A program made the position numbers and the translations under genes. A stretch of DNA of 64,000 bases from Methylotenera sp. GTDB taxonomy: Bacteria; Pseudomonadota; Gammaproteobacteria; Burkholderiales; Methylophilaceae. Location of the stretch: NCBI GenBank assembly GCA_009693255.1, contig SHXQ01000003.1, positions 62,001 through 126,000 of the forward strand, written 5' to 3'. Numbering within the stretch: the stretch's first letter is position 1; every line of letters starts with the position of its first letter. Shown one piece after another: positions 27,834-36,375 of this stretch. The notes under the pieces were generated by a model, which worked only from the letters and a program-made list of their open reading frames with translations, ran no database searches and was not told the origin of the DNA.

Positions 27834-27855
27834 AAGTTTGAAAATAGACAAACTT
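27834..27855 (+). promoter_or_regulatory. Hairpin in the ompA-like 5' untranslated region
   Basis: AAGTTTG-aaaataga-CAAACTT, a perfect 7-bp stem ending about 31 bases before the ATG and before the GGAG-type ribosome-binding site. Structured leaders of this sort stabilise ompA mRNAs in enterobacteria; that role here is inferred. Confidence 0.35.
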
Positions 27856-27886
27856 TAACTGCCGCAGTTATTAGGAGTTAGGACCA

Positions 27887-28963
27887 ATGAAAAATAATCT
27901 TATTAACATCGCAGTGGCGGCAACATTAGGTTTGGTAGCGTGCGCCGCATCTGCAGCTGACATGTACCGTGGTGCTTGGTATGCGGTACCTGGCGTTAGC
28001 TACATGAACACCGATAGCGATTTAGATGCAAAAAATGGCGCTGGTGCTTTTATTCGTTTAGGTCAAGAATTAAGCCCTAAATGGGATATTCAAGGTGGTC
28101 TAGGCTATAACCGTGCTAGTGAAGATACTGATATTGCTACTGGCCATTATAAACAAACTACGTTAGGCTTAGATGCCTTGTATATGTTTAGTCGCGACAG
28201 CTTCCGCCCATTCTTGTTAACAGGTTTAGGTGTGGCACATAACAATGCAGACTATTCAATTCCAACCATTCAAGGCAAAAGCAAAACCTCATGGTTAGCG
28301 AACATTGGTTTGGGTGCTCAGTATCTCATCAACGATTCCTTTGGCTTGCAAGCGGATGTGCGGCATCAATGGTTTCGTTCAAATGCTAAAGCGCCAACAA
28401 CAACATTTGATGCAGATAGCGTACTTGGTAATACTTTATTTAATCTAGGCGGTATTTTCCGTTTTGGTGCACCAACCCCTATGCCGGTCGTCGAACTTGC
28501 ACCAGCACCAGCACCAGTAGATGTAGCAGAGGCACCGCCAGAAAAGGCAGATGCTCAACCATGCAAACCAACATTTGAAACCGCTACTATCTCTGCAGAA
28601 AAACTATTTGGTTTTGATAAGGCTAAGTTACAAGAGGGCTCTAAGCCTATTCTTGATGAAGCGGCTGCTAAAATTAAGGCAAACGCAGATATTGAGTTGG
28701 TTATGGTGACAGGGCATACCGACCGATTAGGCTCAGACGCTTACAATCAAAAACTATCAGAGCGCCGGGCTAATCAAGTAAAAGCTTATTTGGTTTCACA
28801 AGGTGTTCCTACTAACCGATTGCAAGCCATTGGTAAAGGCGAGTCAGAGCCAGTAGTGGCCTGTAATGGTATTAAAGGCGCTAAAAAATTAATTGAATGT
28901 TTGCAGCCTAATCGTCGTGTGGTGATTTCAGCTGAAAAGCAACGTGAAAAATCTTGTCAATAG
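27887..28963 (+). CDS. OmpA-family outer membrane protein
   Basis: Outer-membrane beta-barrel anchored to peptidoglycan. Signal peptide of about 23 residues ending CAASAA, an N-terminal eight-strand barrel (residues about 30-205, ending FNLGGIFRFGAP), a Pro/Ala hinge (APAPAPVDVAEAPPEK), then an OmpA C-terminal domain (KLFGFDKAKLQEGSKPILDEAA, VTGHTDRLGSDAYNQKLSERRANQVKAYL) with the Asp and Arg that bind diaminopimelate. Four cysteines in the C-terminal part (CKP, ACNG, ECLQ, SCQ) could pair. 358 aa; monocistronic, with a strong terminator. Confidence 0.93.
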   Translation: MKNNLINIAVAATLGLVACAASAADMYRGAWYAVPGVSYMNTDSDLDAKNGAGAFIRLGQELSPKWDIQGGLGYNRASEDTDIATGHYKQTTLGLDALYMFSRDSFRPFLLTGLGVAHNNADYSIPTIQGKSKTSWLANIGLGAQYLINDSFGLQADVRHQWFRSNAKAPTTTFDADSVLGNTLFNLGGIFRFGAPTPMPVVELAPAPAPVDVAEAPPEKADAQPCKPTFETATISAEKLFGFDKAKLQEGSKPILDEAAAKIKANADIELVMVTGHTDRLGSDAYNQKLSERRANQVKAYLVSQGVPTNRLQAIGKGESEPVVACNGIKGAKKLIECLQPNRRVVISAEKQREKSCQ

Positions 28964-29008
28964 CGCACTTGAATTGAGCTATTTAAGCTAAATTTAATAA
29001 GTAAAACT

Positions 29009-29034
29009 AAAGCCCCGCAATGTGGGGCTTTTTT
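29009..29034 (+). terminator. Rho-independent terminator of the ompA-like gene
   Basis: AAAGCCCC-gcaatgt-GGGGCTTT followed by more T: an 8-bp GC-rich stem with U tail, 45 bases after the stop. Textbook intrinsic terminator. Confidence 0.9.
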
Positions 29035-29052
29035 ATTGGTAAAATAAGCGGT

Positions 29053-30426
29053 ATGTCTAATATCAGTCCATTATATCCATCCCCTATCAATGCAGATCTT
29101 GTTATTGAGGCGCGCTGGATTGCGACCGTTGATGTTAATCAAACGGTACTTGAAAATCATGCCGTTGTTGTCGTTGCCGAGACTATCGTTGATCTATTGC
29201 CGATACATGAGGCTAGACAAAAATACACGGCAACTTCACGGGTATGTTTAGATGCGCATATATTAATGCCAGGTTTAATTAATACGCACACCCATGCGGC
29301 AATGAGTTTAATGCGTGGTTTCGCTGATGATTTATCACTCGTGCCATGGTTAGAGCAGCATATCTGGCCAACTGAGCGTGTCATCGTTACTGAGTCTTAT
29401 GTGCAGGATGCCTCTTTATTAGCCTGTGCTGAAATGTTAAGTGGTGGTATTACCTGTTTTAATGACATGTATTTTTACCCACAAGCCACGGCAACGGCTG
29501 CCACGCAAGCCGGTATGCGGGCTAATTTAGGCTTGCTGGTGCTGGACTTTCCTTCAGCCTATGCCAATGATGCAGATGACTATTTGCAAAAAGGTTTTGA
29601 TGCGCATGACGCTTGGCGTAACAATCCACTGATTAGCTCATCGATAGCACCGCATGCGCCTTATACGGTTTCTAATCAAACTTTGCAGAAAGTGATTACT
29701 TATGCCGAGCAATTAAGGCTAGGCATACATACACACTTGCATGAAAGCCAAGATGAGATTGTAAAAAGTGAAGCACAGTATGGTTTACGGCCAATACAAA
29801 GATTAGCGGAGTTTGGTTTGCTAGGCCCTAACTTTGTCGCGGCACATGGCGTGCATTTACTGGCAAATGAAATTGAGCTGTTGGCTGAGTACGGTTGCCA
29901 TATTGCCCATTGTCCGAGCTCTAATTTAAAGCTCGCCAGCGGTATTGCGCCGGTAGCACAACTGTTGGCTAAGGGCGTGAATGTTGCTTTGGGCACGGAT
30001 GGCGCTGCGAGCAATAACCGCTTGGATATTTTTAGTGAGATGCGCTTAGCGGCTTTATTAGCTAAAGGGGTGAGTGGCGATGCTACCGTTTTGCCGGCCC
30101 ATCAAGCGTTAGCTATGGCGACTATTCATGCGGCTAAAGCTTTGGGTTTGGATCATAAAATTGGCTCTATCGCAGTGGCTAAGTTAGCCGACCTAACGGC
30201 GATAAAGTTAGATGATATGGTAACCGCACCTTATTACGACCCAATATCCCACTTAGTTTATTGCTGTGGTCGTGAGCATGTGACGCATACTTGGGTGGCG
30301 GGGGAATTACGCTATAGTCATGGCATCTACGCCAATATAGAACCCAATGAATTAAAGGAAATTGTTAACGTATGGCAACCAAAACTAGCGCAGTTGAAAC
30401 GGGAGCAAGACAAAAATGAACGCTGA
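29053..30426 (+). CDS. mtaD: 5-methylthioadenosine / S-adenosylhomocysteine deaminase (TRZ/ATZ family)
   Basis: Zinc amidohydrolase that deaminates MTA/SAH in SAM recycling. Metal-site motifs [32 protein letters not shown] and [15 protein letters not shown] are in order. The ORF-track start (29020) lies inside the upstream terminator; the ATG at 29053 (MSNISPLYP) is the sensible start. 457 aa. A TAAAAT box lies only 7 bases before this ATG, so the transcript may be nearly leaderless. Overlaps ubiG by 11 bp; mtaD-ubiG-gph is a common betaproteobacterial operon. Confidence 0.9.
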   Translation: MSNISPLYPSPINADLVIEARWIATVDVNQTVLENHAVVVVAETIVDLLPIHEARQKYTATSRVCLDAHILMPGLINTHTHAAMSLMRGFADDLSLVPWLEQHIWPTERVIVTESYVQDASLLACAEMLSGGITCFNDMYFYPQATATAATQAGMRANLGLLVLDFPSAYANDADDYLQKGFDAHDAWRNNPLISSSIAPHAPYTVSNQTLQKVITYAEQLRLGIHTHLHESQDEIVKSEAQYGLRPIQRLAEFGLLGPNFVAAHGVHLLANEIELLAEYGCHIAHCPSSNLKLASGIAPVAQLLAKGVNVALGTDGAASNNRLDIFSEMRLAALLAKGVSGDATVLPAHQALAMATIHAAKALGLDHKIGSIAVAKLADLTAIKLDDMVTAPYYDPISHLVYCCGREHVTHTWVAGELRYSHGIYANIEPNELKEIVNVWQPKLAQLKREQDKNER

Positions 30427-31129
30427 CACCCCGCGCAATGCGGATGATTTGGAATTGCAAAAGTTTGGTGATCTTGCCCATAAGTGGTGGGATAAAAACA
30501 GTGAGTTCAAGCCCTTGCATGAAATTAACCCAATTAGATTGCAGTGGATAGACCGTTTAGCTCCGCTGAAAGGTAAGCGGGTACTTGATGTAGGTTGTGG
30601 TGGTGGCATTTTGTCAGAATCAATGTCTGTTAAGGGTGCTGATGTGACGGGGATAGACTTGGGCGAAAAAGCACTCAGTGTCGCTAAACTACACCAGTTA
30701 GAAAGTGGTACAAAGGTTAATTACCAATACATCTCGGTAGAACAATTAGCCGCAGAACAACCGGCAAGTTTTGATGTGGTCACTTGCATGGAAATGCTAG
30801 AGCACGTGCCTGATCCAGCAGCTATAGTTGCGGCCTGCGCTAAGTTGGTGAAGCCTAACGGCGCGGTATTTTTCTCAACTATTAATCGCAATTCTAAAGC
30901 TTACTTGTTCGCCGTGGTAGGTGCGGAATACCTGTTAAATATGTTGCCGAAAGGCACGCATGACTATGCTAAATTTATTAAGCCTTCTGAGTTGTCTAGC
31001 TGGGCTAGGCAAGCTGATTTAAATGTAATGGCTATGCGCGGCATGCGTTTTAATCCTATTACACAAGTCTATAGTTTGGACGATGACGTGTCTGTTAATT
31101 ACCTCATGCATACTATGCCCTCAATATGA
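30416..31129 (+). CDS. ubiG: Ubiquinone biosynthesis O-methyltransferase UbiG
   Basis: SAM-dependent methyltransferase for both O-methylation steps in ubiquinone synthesis. SAM-binding motif [16 protein letters not shown], conserved [24 protein letters not shown] at the N terminus and the C-terminal [13 protein letters not shown]. 237 aa. Starts within the end of mtaD and overlaps gph by 4 bp (ATGA). Confidence 0.95.
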   Translation: MNADTPRNADDLELQKFGDLAHKWWDKNSEFKPLHEINPIRLQWIDRLAPLKGKRVLDVGCGGGILSESMSVKGADVTGIDLGEKALSVAKLHQLESGTKVNYQYISVEQLAAEQPASFDVVTCMEMLEHVPDPAAIVAACAKLVKPNGAVFFSTINRNSKAYLFAVVGAEYLLNMLPKGTHDYAKFIKPSELSSWARQADLNVMAMRGMRFNPITQVYSLDDDVSVNYLMHTMPSI

Positions 31130-31788
31130 GCGTGGTGTTATTCGATTTAGACGGCACCTTAGTCGATACTGCCCATGATCTGGGCTTGGCACTTAATATG
31201 CAGTTGGCGCGACATGGCAAGCCGGCATTATCACATGACGACATTTGGCCGGTAGCCTCACATGGCACGCGTGGTTTATTAGCATTAGGGTTTGCGATTA
31301 CGCCAGCTGATAGTCATTATGAAGCGATGCAATTAGAGTATTTAGCCTTATACCAATCTGTGTTTACCAACAACCCCTTGCTCTTACCAGGTATAGCGTT
31401 GCTACTAGAGGCCTTAGATGTGCGCGGAATTCAATGGGGCATCGTCACTAATAAACCAAGGCGATTTTCGGTAGATTTAACGAAAGCTGTGCAATTGGGT
31501 CATCAGACTTTATATGCACGTTCGGCTTGTCTGTTGTGTGGTGATGATGCCACACAACCAAAACCAGCGCCAGATACCCTATTAATGGCTTGTGCCGCGA
31601 TGAATAGTCAGCCGAGTGCGTGCATTTATGTGGGTGACGCAGAGCGTGATGTAGAAGCGGGAAGATCGGCGGGGATGAAAACCGTGGTGGCCTTGTTTGG
31701 CTATATTGCTGAAACGGATAAACCTAGAGAGTGGGGGGCTGATATTTTGATTCACTCACCACATGAATTGTTGAGCTACCTTAGCTAA
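31126..31788 (+). CDS. gph: Phosphoglycolate phosphatase-type HAD hydrolase
   Basis: HAD-superfamily phosphatase expected to remove 2-phosphoglycolate. HAD motif [16 protein letters not shown], motif II IVTNKP, motif [13 protein letters not shown] and [17 protein letters not shown] are complete. 220 aa. Last gene of the mtaD-ubiG-gph operon; converges on recR with 32 bp between the stops. Confidence 0.9.
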   Translation: MSVVLFDLDGTLVDTAHDLGLALNMQLARHGKPALSHDDIWPVASHGTRGLLALGFAITPADSHYEAMQLEYLALYQSVFTNNPLLLPGIALLLEALDVRGIQWGIVTNKPRRFSVDLTKAVQLGHQTLYARSACLLCGDDATQPKPAPDTLLMACAAMNSQPSACIYVGDAERDVEAGRSAGMKTVVALFGYIAETDKPREWGADILIHSPHELLSYLS

Positions 31789-31820
31789 TATAACAAGCAA
31801 TGCGTGGGGACTTAAGGGCC

Positions 31821-32423
31821 TTAAGCAACAGTTCGTCTTTCCATCATAGCCTGCGCTAGCGTACCACTATCCACATATTCAATTTCACCGCCCATAGGCA
31901 TGCCGCGTGCAATACGACTGGTTTTAATGCCGCGTGCTTTGAGTAGTTCGCTAATGTAATGCGCAGTAGCATCACCTTCTACCGTGTAGTTGGTGGCGAG
32001 GATGACTTCTTGTACCAGCCCGTCTTGTGCGCGTTTAATGAGTTTATCTAGATGAATTTCTTTAGGCCCTATGCCATCTAGGGGCGACAATCTGCCCATC
32101 AACACAAAATACATACCCGTGTAGGCATGGGTGTTCTCAAGCATTAACAGGTCAGTCGGCATTTCCACCACGCATAACAAACTTTTATCGCGCTGGTCAG
32201 AGGCGCATAAGGGGCAAATGGCTTGTTCGCTAAAGGTGTTACACAAACTGCAATGATCAACCACCTGCAAGGCGTTATCTAATGCGATTGCTAGACCAGA
32301 CGCACCTTTTCTGTCGCGCTGTAGTAAGTAATACGCCATGCGCTGCGCTGATTTTGGCCCGACACCAGGTAAGCAACGCAAGCTATCGATTAACTGTTCT
32401 AGTGCAGGCGGATTTTTCATCAA
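31821..32423 (-). CDS. recR: Recombination protein RecR
   Basis: RecFOR-pathway protein that loads RecA at gaps. Helix-hairpin-helix [21 protein letters not shown], a C4 zinc finger [16 protein letters not shown], and the Toprim domain ([36 protein letters not shown]) in order. 200 aa. Third gene of dnaX-ybaB-recR. Confidence 0.97.
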   Translation of the reverse strand: MMKNPPALEQLIDSLRCLPGVGPKSAQRMAYYLLQRDRKGASGLAIALDNALQVVDHCSLCNTFSEQAICPLCASDQRDKSLLCVVEMPTDLLMLENTHAYTGMYFVLMGRLSPLDGIGPKEIHLDKLIKRAQDGLVQEVILATNYTVEGDATAHYISELLKARGIKTSRIARGMPMGGEIEYVDSGTLAQAMMERRTVA

Positions 32424-32445
32424 TGGGTGTGATTAAACCATGCGC

Positions 32446-32754
32446 TTAAAATGGCAGTTTCATGCCGGCGGGCATAAAACTGCCCATGCGTGATGAAGAA
32501 GTGACTTCAACTTTTGCGCTGGCGTCCTTTAAGGCAATCACCAGCAAATCTTCTAAAGTTTCTTTATCATCCATCACGCTGTCATCTAAAGTGATGCGTT
32601 TCACGACATTATTGCAAGCCATAGTCACTTTTACTAAGCCATTACTCGCCACGCCTTCAACATCAATATTAGCTAGTTCGGCTTGCGCCTTTTGCATATT
32701 GGCTTGCATTTGCTGAGCCTGCTTCATCATGTTGGCCATGCCACCTTTCATCAT
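32446..32754 (-). CDS. ybaB: YbaB/EbfC family nucleoid-associated protein
   Basis: Small DNA-binding dimer. The Met/Gln-rich N-terminal helix (MANMMKQAQQMQANMQKAQAEL) is followed by the ELANIDVEGVASNGLVKVTM beta-sheet region and a C-terminal KVEVTSSSRMGSFMPAG. 102 aa. TAGGAG upstream fixes the start. Between dnaX and recR, as almost everywhere in proteobacteria. Confidence 0.95.
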   Translation of the reverse strand: MMKGGMANMMKQAQQMQANMQKAQAELANIDVEGVASNGLVKVTMACNNVVKRITLDDSVMDDKETLEDLLVIALKDASAKVEVTSSSRMGSFMPAGMKLPF

Positions 32755-32794
32755 ATTACTACTCCTAGGGCTAAGTTAAAATTGGTTAAATAAG

Positions 32795-34522
32795 TCAGAT
32801 AGGTTTAATTGAGTTTGGAATAATGGACGCACCAAATTCATTAATTAAGTCCTGCACAAAGCCGTCATCTTCAATGGTGCTTTCTGCGTTGGCTTGGGCG
32901 CGGGCTTTTTCTTGTGAGATTTGTTTGGCAGGAGTGTTGCCAGTGCCACCTACACTAAATTGCAATTTTATTTTTTTATCAAAATGCTGGCAAATGGCAC
33001 TGCTTAACTTTTCTTGATAATTGGGCAGTAGTAAGTGTTTTTGCGCTTCTGGCACACTGAGTGAAATACTGTTTTCATCATAAGCCACCAGCTCACAATG
33101 TTGCGATAAGGCTCGGGCTAATCCAAGTTTCAATTCATCCACCAAGCCACGCCAATTGCCATTAAATTGATGAGGGCTGGCAAGCAGTGGTAGATTTTCA
33201 ATGCCTTGCGCAACGATAAGCTCTGGCAGTGGGATAGTTTGTGTCTGATCAAGCATGACAACATCTGGGACGTAATCAGTCGGTGCTGTTTGTTGCGCTA
33301 TGTTGTTCTGTACGACTTCTGGGGTAGATGTTGGTGCCGCTGGCATTGTAGTCCGCGGCTTTAATGCACTCGCCAAAGCAGCGCTGGTTTGTCTAACCGG
33401 TGCTTTTTCTGTGCTGCCATCATTCTGCGTGCCATTACTGTCTGGCGTAAAAGCCAACATGCGCAATAAACTCATGCTAAAGCCAGCAAACTCGTCCGGT
33501 GCAAGGCTAATATCACGGCGGCCTAACAAGGCAATTTGGTAGTACAGTTGCAAGGTTTCTGCTGGCATTCTTTGGGCTAAATCGAGCAAAACTTCACGCT
33601 CTGGTAGGTCGTCCGCCACACTGTCTGGTACGATTTGCGCTACGGCGATTTGGTGTAGTAATTGTGCTAAATCATTTAATGCACTTTCAAAAGAAAGGCT
33701 ACGTTCGGCCATCAACTTGGCTTGTGCGATGAGCGCATGACCATCATTGGCAAGCAAGGCGTTGATGAGTAGATATAAATAACTTTGGTCTATCGCCCCC
33801 AACATGGCACGGACTTCGGACTCATTGACTGTTTGGCCGCCATAAGCAATGGCTTGGTCGGTGAGTGATAAGGCGTCGCGCATACTCCCATCCGCGGCCC
33901 GCGCTATTAGGTGTAGCGCCGCAGGCTCATACGGAATATTTTCTTGGCCAAGAATATATTGTAAATGTCCGGTAATGGAAGTGCCAGCCATTTGCCGTAA
34001 ATTAAACTGTAAGCAGCGTGACAGCACGGTCACCGGTACTTTTTGTGGGTCTGTGGTGGCAAGAATGAATTTTACATGTGCAGGCGGCTCTTCTAGCGTT
34101 TTGAGCATGGCATTAAACGCGCTTTTAGACAGCATGTGTACTTCATCGATGATATACACTTTAAAGCGGCCAGCAGTGGGCGCGTATTGCGCGTTATCGA
34201 GCAAGTCACGCATGGCATCCACTTGTGTATTGCTAGCGGCATCCACCTCAATTAAATCAACAAAACGGCCGCGATCAATTTCGCTACAAGCGCCACAAAT
34301 ACCACACGGTTTGGCCGTAATGCCGATTTCACAGTTAAGAGACTTGGCTAAAATGCGGGCCAGTGTGGTTTTGCCTACCCCGCGCGTACCCGTAAACAAG
34401 TAGGCGTGATGCAAACGATTTTGTTCTAGCGCATTGGTCAGCGCACGTACGACATGGTCTTGTCCGACCAAGGTTTCGAAAGATTTTGGGCGCCATTTGC
34501 GCGCGAGGACTTGATAGCTCAT
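32795..34522 (-). CDS. dnaX: DNA polymerase III subunits gamma/tau
   Basis: AAA+ clamp-loader ATPase. Walker A GTRGVGKTTLARILAKSLNC, zinc-binding cysteines CEIGITAKPCGICGAC, Walker B IIDEVHMLS, SRC sensor VLSRCLQF; after about residue 360 a low-conservation linker leads to the tau-specific C-terminal domain. 575 aa, on the short side for DnaX. I saw no convincing slippery site at the gamma position, so a separate gamma product is not predicted. The 4.5S RNA gene lies 81 bp upstream in the same direction. Confidence 0.96.
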   Translation of the reverse strand: MSYQVLARKWRPKSFETLVGQDHVVRALTNALEQNRLHHAYLFTGTRGVGKTTLARILAKSLNCEIGITAKPCGICGACSEIDRGRFVDLIEVDAASNTQVDAMRDLLDNAQYAPTAGRFKVYIIDEVHMLSKSAFNAMLKTLEEPPAHVKFILATTDPQKVPVTVLSRCLQFNLRQMAGTSITGHLQYILGQENIPYEPAALHLIARAADGSMRDALSLTDQAIAYGGQTVNESEVRAMLGAIDQSYLYLLINALLANDGHALIAQAKLMAERSLSFESALNDLAQLLHQIAVAQIVPDSVADDLPEREVLLDLAQRMPAETLQLYYQIALLGRRDISLAPDEFAGFSMSLLRMLAFTPDSNGTQNDGSTEKAPVRQTSAALASALKPRTTMPAAPTSTPEVVQNNIAQQTAPTDYVPDVVMLDQTQTIPLPELIVAQGIENLPLLASPHQFNGNWRGLVDELKLGLARALSQHCELVAYDENSISLSVPEAQKHLLLPNYQEKLSSAICQHFDKKIKLQFSVGGTGNTPAKQISQEKARAQANAESTIEDDGFVQDLINEFGASIIPNSIKPI

Positions 34523-34603
34523 GAGCTCAACTTTAGCTGAAAAGTTAGATTACGCAATGTATTTTACCTTGAGTTAAAAACATTGTAGCCTCAACATTAA
34601 AGA

Positions 34604-34697
34604 GGCGAGCCTTTACCCCGGCACTTGCTTAATAGTTGTGGCTGCTTGCTTCCGCATCTGACCAGATTGGCTACTTCACAATGCGGGGAGGCCCGCC
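34604..34697 (-). ncRNA. ffs: Signal recognition particle 4.5S RNA
   Basis: On the minus strand GGCGGGCCTCCCCGC... contains the conserved SRP apical domain GGTCAGATGCGGAAGCAAGCAGCC, with the two internal loops that bind Ffh flanking a GGAA-like tetraloop region. The ends GGCGGGCCT and AGGCTCGCC pair, as do CCCCGC and GCCGGGG-type inner stretches, giving the long hairpin of a ~94-nt bacterial SRP RNA. Position upstream of dnaX is common in proteobacteria. Ends are set from the terminal pairing. Confidence 0.93.
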
Positions 34698-34705
34698 AAG
34701 ATGGC

Positions 34706-34711
34706 ATTTTA
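34706..34711 (-). promoter_or_regulatory. Putative -10 box of ffs
   Basis: TAAAAT on the minus strand with 8 bases to the predicted first base of the 4.5S RNA (34697). The -35 region is poor. Confidence 0.45.
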
Positions 34712-34945
34712 CAATACTTTAATGGCTTAGTTGCACCACAAAATACAATATTTTTATATTGGTATTCATGTCATCCATCTAGGCTTATCAAATCGGACCT
34801 CCGTCTAAGCGCCAGCGCTTGGTTTACTTAAATAGCGAGGTAAAAGCATCACTTACCTTGCTTTTGATTTTTAGGCTAAGCATGAGAATGCAAGCTATAT
34901 GTTTTGGCTAATAAGCTATTCAATAGCCGGCAATATGATGAACTT
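34712..34945. other. Intergenic stretch upstream of ffs
   Basis: About 230 AT-rich bases with no supported gene. Two small inverted repeats are visible: AAGCGC-ca-GCGCTT near 34806 and AAAAGCA-...-TGCTTTT around 34843-34866. The latter has a T-rich flank and could be a weak terminator. A 68-aa ORF-track entry here (34625-34831) mostly covers the antisense strand of ffs and is not a gene. Confidence 0.4.
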
Positions 34946-35310
34946 ATGACGAATAATGAAAAAATTACACCTGCACTAGCGCCCACTAGACATTGCCAGT
35001 AAAACTTTTAGGCAGATGGCGCGCAGCGTATAGCGCCTACCCCAGATAATTATCAACTTATTTATCACAAAATAGCTGGTATTTTAGCGCAAAAGGCGCT
35101 GAATATTGCCTTTACCAAAACACCGAAGCAATTGTCGAATGAAACCGCAGCATAAAGAAAATAAATTAATCTCTGGCTAAAATTATTAAAACAGAAGGAT
35201 TGGACGACATTGCCTGCATTATTATGAATAAACAAACTGAGGAAAATGTGTTGAAAGATGCCATTGCAGTTATGTGACTTCGGACTCAAGTGTGCATGAG
35301 CTTGGTGAGG
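34946..35310 (+). pseudogene. Decayed N-terminal part of a GGDEF-type diguanylate cyclase
   Basis: Plus-strand fragments in shifting frames read MTNNEKITPALA, then RQMAR, then IAPTPDNYQLIYHKIAGILAQKALN, then LKQKDWTTLPALL and ENVLKDAIAVM. The order and wording match the N-terminal region of GGDEF proteins common in betaproteobacteria (ARETLRQxAxRRxxPTPDNYxxxYxxIAG ... DWxxLPALL). Several frameshifts and stops separate the pieces, and no GGDEF domain follows before the YgjP gene, so the gene is broken and truncated. Family assignment rests on motif memory only. Confidence 0.55.
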
Positions 35311-35366
35311 CGATACTAAACCCTTAATATAAGCCTAGACAAGTTTGGCGGCTATACGCTTAAGGG

Positions 35367-35888
35367 CTACAAAGATTCAGGTAATATTTTTTTGTTACGG
35401 TCACTGTCCCATAGCAAATAAACGCGACAATCAAATTCCAACTGGTGATAGCTTGGCTCCATATATTGGCAAAGCTGGTAAAACGCCTTGTCATGATTGC
35501 GCTCTTTTAGGTGGGCTAATTCGTGTACAACAATCATCCGTAAAAATTCAGCAGGGCTAGTCTTGAAAAAAGAGGAGATTTTGATTTCTTTTTTTGCTTT
35601 CAACTTGCCACCCTGTACGCGCGAGATTGCTGTATTTAGACCAAGCGCATGATGATCGATACTGAGTCTGTTGTCGTAATGCACTTTGTCTAATAATGGC
35701 GCGTTACGTAAAAATTCTTGTTTAATCTCGTTACTGTATTGGTAAAGTGCTTTATCCGTTTGGATGGTATGTGCTTGTGGGTAGCGTTGTGCGATGTAAT
35801 CGCCGAGCTTATCTTGTGCTTGCAGTAGCCGGATTTTGTCTTGCAGTGCGGCAGGGTAGTGCTGTAGATATTGGAGTGGTGGTATCAT
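35367..35888 (-). CDS. YgjP-like (DUF45) zinc metallopeptidase
   Basis: M48-related cytosolic metallopeptidase family. Zinc motif VVHELAHLKERNHDKAFYQLC (HExxH plus the third His in NHDKAF), with the preceding RVQGGKLKAKKEIKISSFF resembling the DUF45 strand that precedes the zinc site. 173 aa, shorter than E. coli YgjP-type proteins at the N terminus, but the catalytic half is complete. Lies downstream of fdxA on the same strand, separated by a hairpin. Substrate unknown. Confidence 0.82.
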   Translation of the reverse strand: MIPPLQYLQHYPAALQDKIRLLQAQDKLGDYIAQRYPQAHTIQTDKALYQYSNEIKQEFLRNAPLLDKVHYDNRLSIDHHALGLNTAISRVQGGKLKAKKEIKISSFFKTSPAEFLRMIVVHELAHLKERNHDKAFYQLCQYMEPSYHQLEFDCRVYLLWDSDRNKKILPESL

Positions 35889-35929
35889 CGGCTAACTGAG
35901 TATTAACGATTCACTGTGATGTGAAACGC

Positions 35930-35952
35930 AAAAGGAGGCAAGCGCCCCCTTT
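35930..35952 (-). terminator. Probable terminator of fdxA
   Basis: Minus strand AAAGGGGGC-gctt-GCCTCCTTT followed by one more T: a 9-bp stem with one G-U pair, a tetraloop and a short U tail, 24 bases after the fdxA stop. Confidence 0.55.
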
Positions 35953-35975
35953 GTATGCTTAGAACAGTACACACA

Positions 35976-36299
35976 TTATTCTATGAGTAAATCACGTTTG
36001 CCCGGTACGCCATTCATAGCCTCGGCATCTTCTAGCGGGGGTTTACGCGATGTGATGACTGGCCATAGTGCTGATAAACGCGCATTGAGTGCAATAAATT
36101 CTTGCTGATCTGCGGGTACATCATCTTCTGCAAAAATGGCTTCGACAGGACATTCCGCAACACATAGCGTGCAGTCGATACATTCATCAGGGTTAATGGC
36201 TAAGAAGTTCGGACCTTCTACAAAACAATCTACAGGGCAGACATCAACGCAATCGGTAAATTTGCATTGAATACAATTTTCGGTGACAACATAAGTCAT
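35976..36299 (-). CDS. fdxA: 7Fe ferredoxin (FdxA)
   Basis: Small electron carrier of the Azotobacter ferredoxin I type. N-terminal cluster motif [18 protein letters not shown] gives the [3Fe-4S]/[4Fe-4S] pattern, second motif [16 protein letters not shown]; a C-terminal extension (about 45 residues) is usual for this subfamily. 107 aa. Encoded just downstream of the cys genes and could supply electrons to sulfite or APS reduction, though this is inference from position only. Confidence 0.93.
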   Translation of the reverse strand: MTYVVTENCIQCKFTDCVDVCPVDCFVEGPNFLAINPDECIDCTLCVAECPVEAIFAEDDVPADQQEFIALNARLSALWPVITSRKPPLEDAEAMNGVPGKRDLLIE

Positions 36300-36375
36300 G
36301 TTTTATTCCTTTATAGCTTAAAAGCTAAAACGTTATTTTACTTGATTGTTAAAAACAAATCATTCAAAAATTTAA

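Noticed and set aside
29020-29052. Upstream start of the mtaD ORF in the ORF track
   Set aside because: The extra codons lie inside the intrinsic terminator of the ompA-like gene, so the extension is not translated.
33849-34403. 184-aa plus-strand ORF within dnaX
   Set aside because: Antisense shadow of the conserved dnaX ATPase domain, with no family resemblance and no ribosome-binding site.
34625-34831. 68-aa plus-strand ORF near 34.7 kb
   Set aside because: Starts on the antisense strand of the 4.5S RNA gene and runs over its promoter; not coding.
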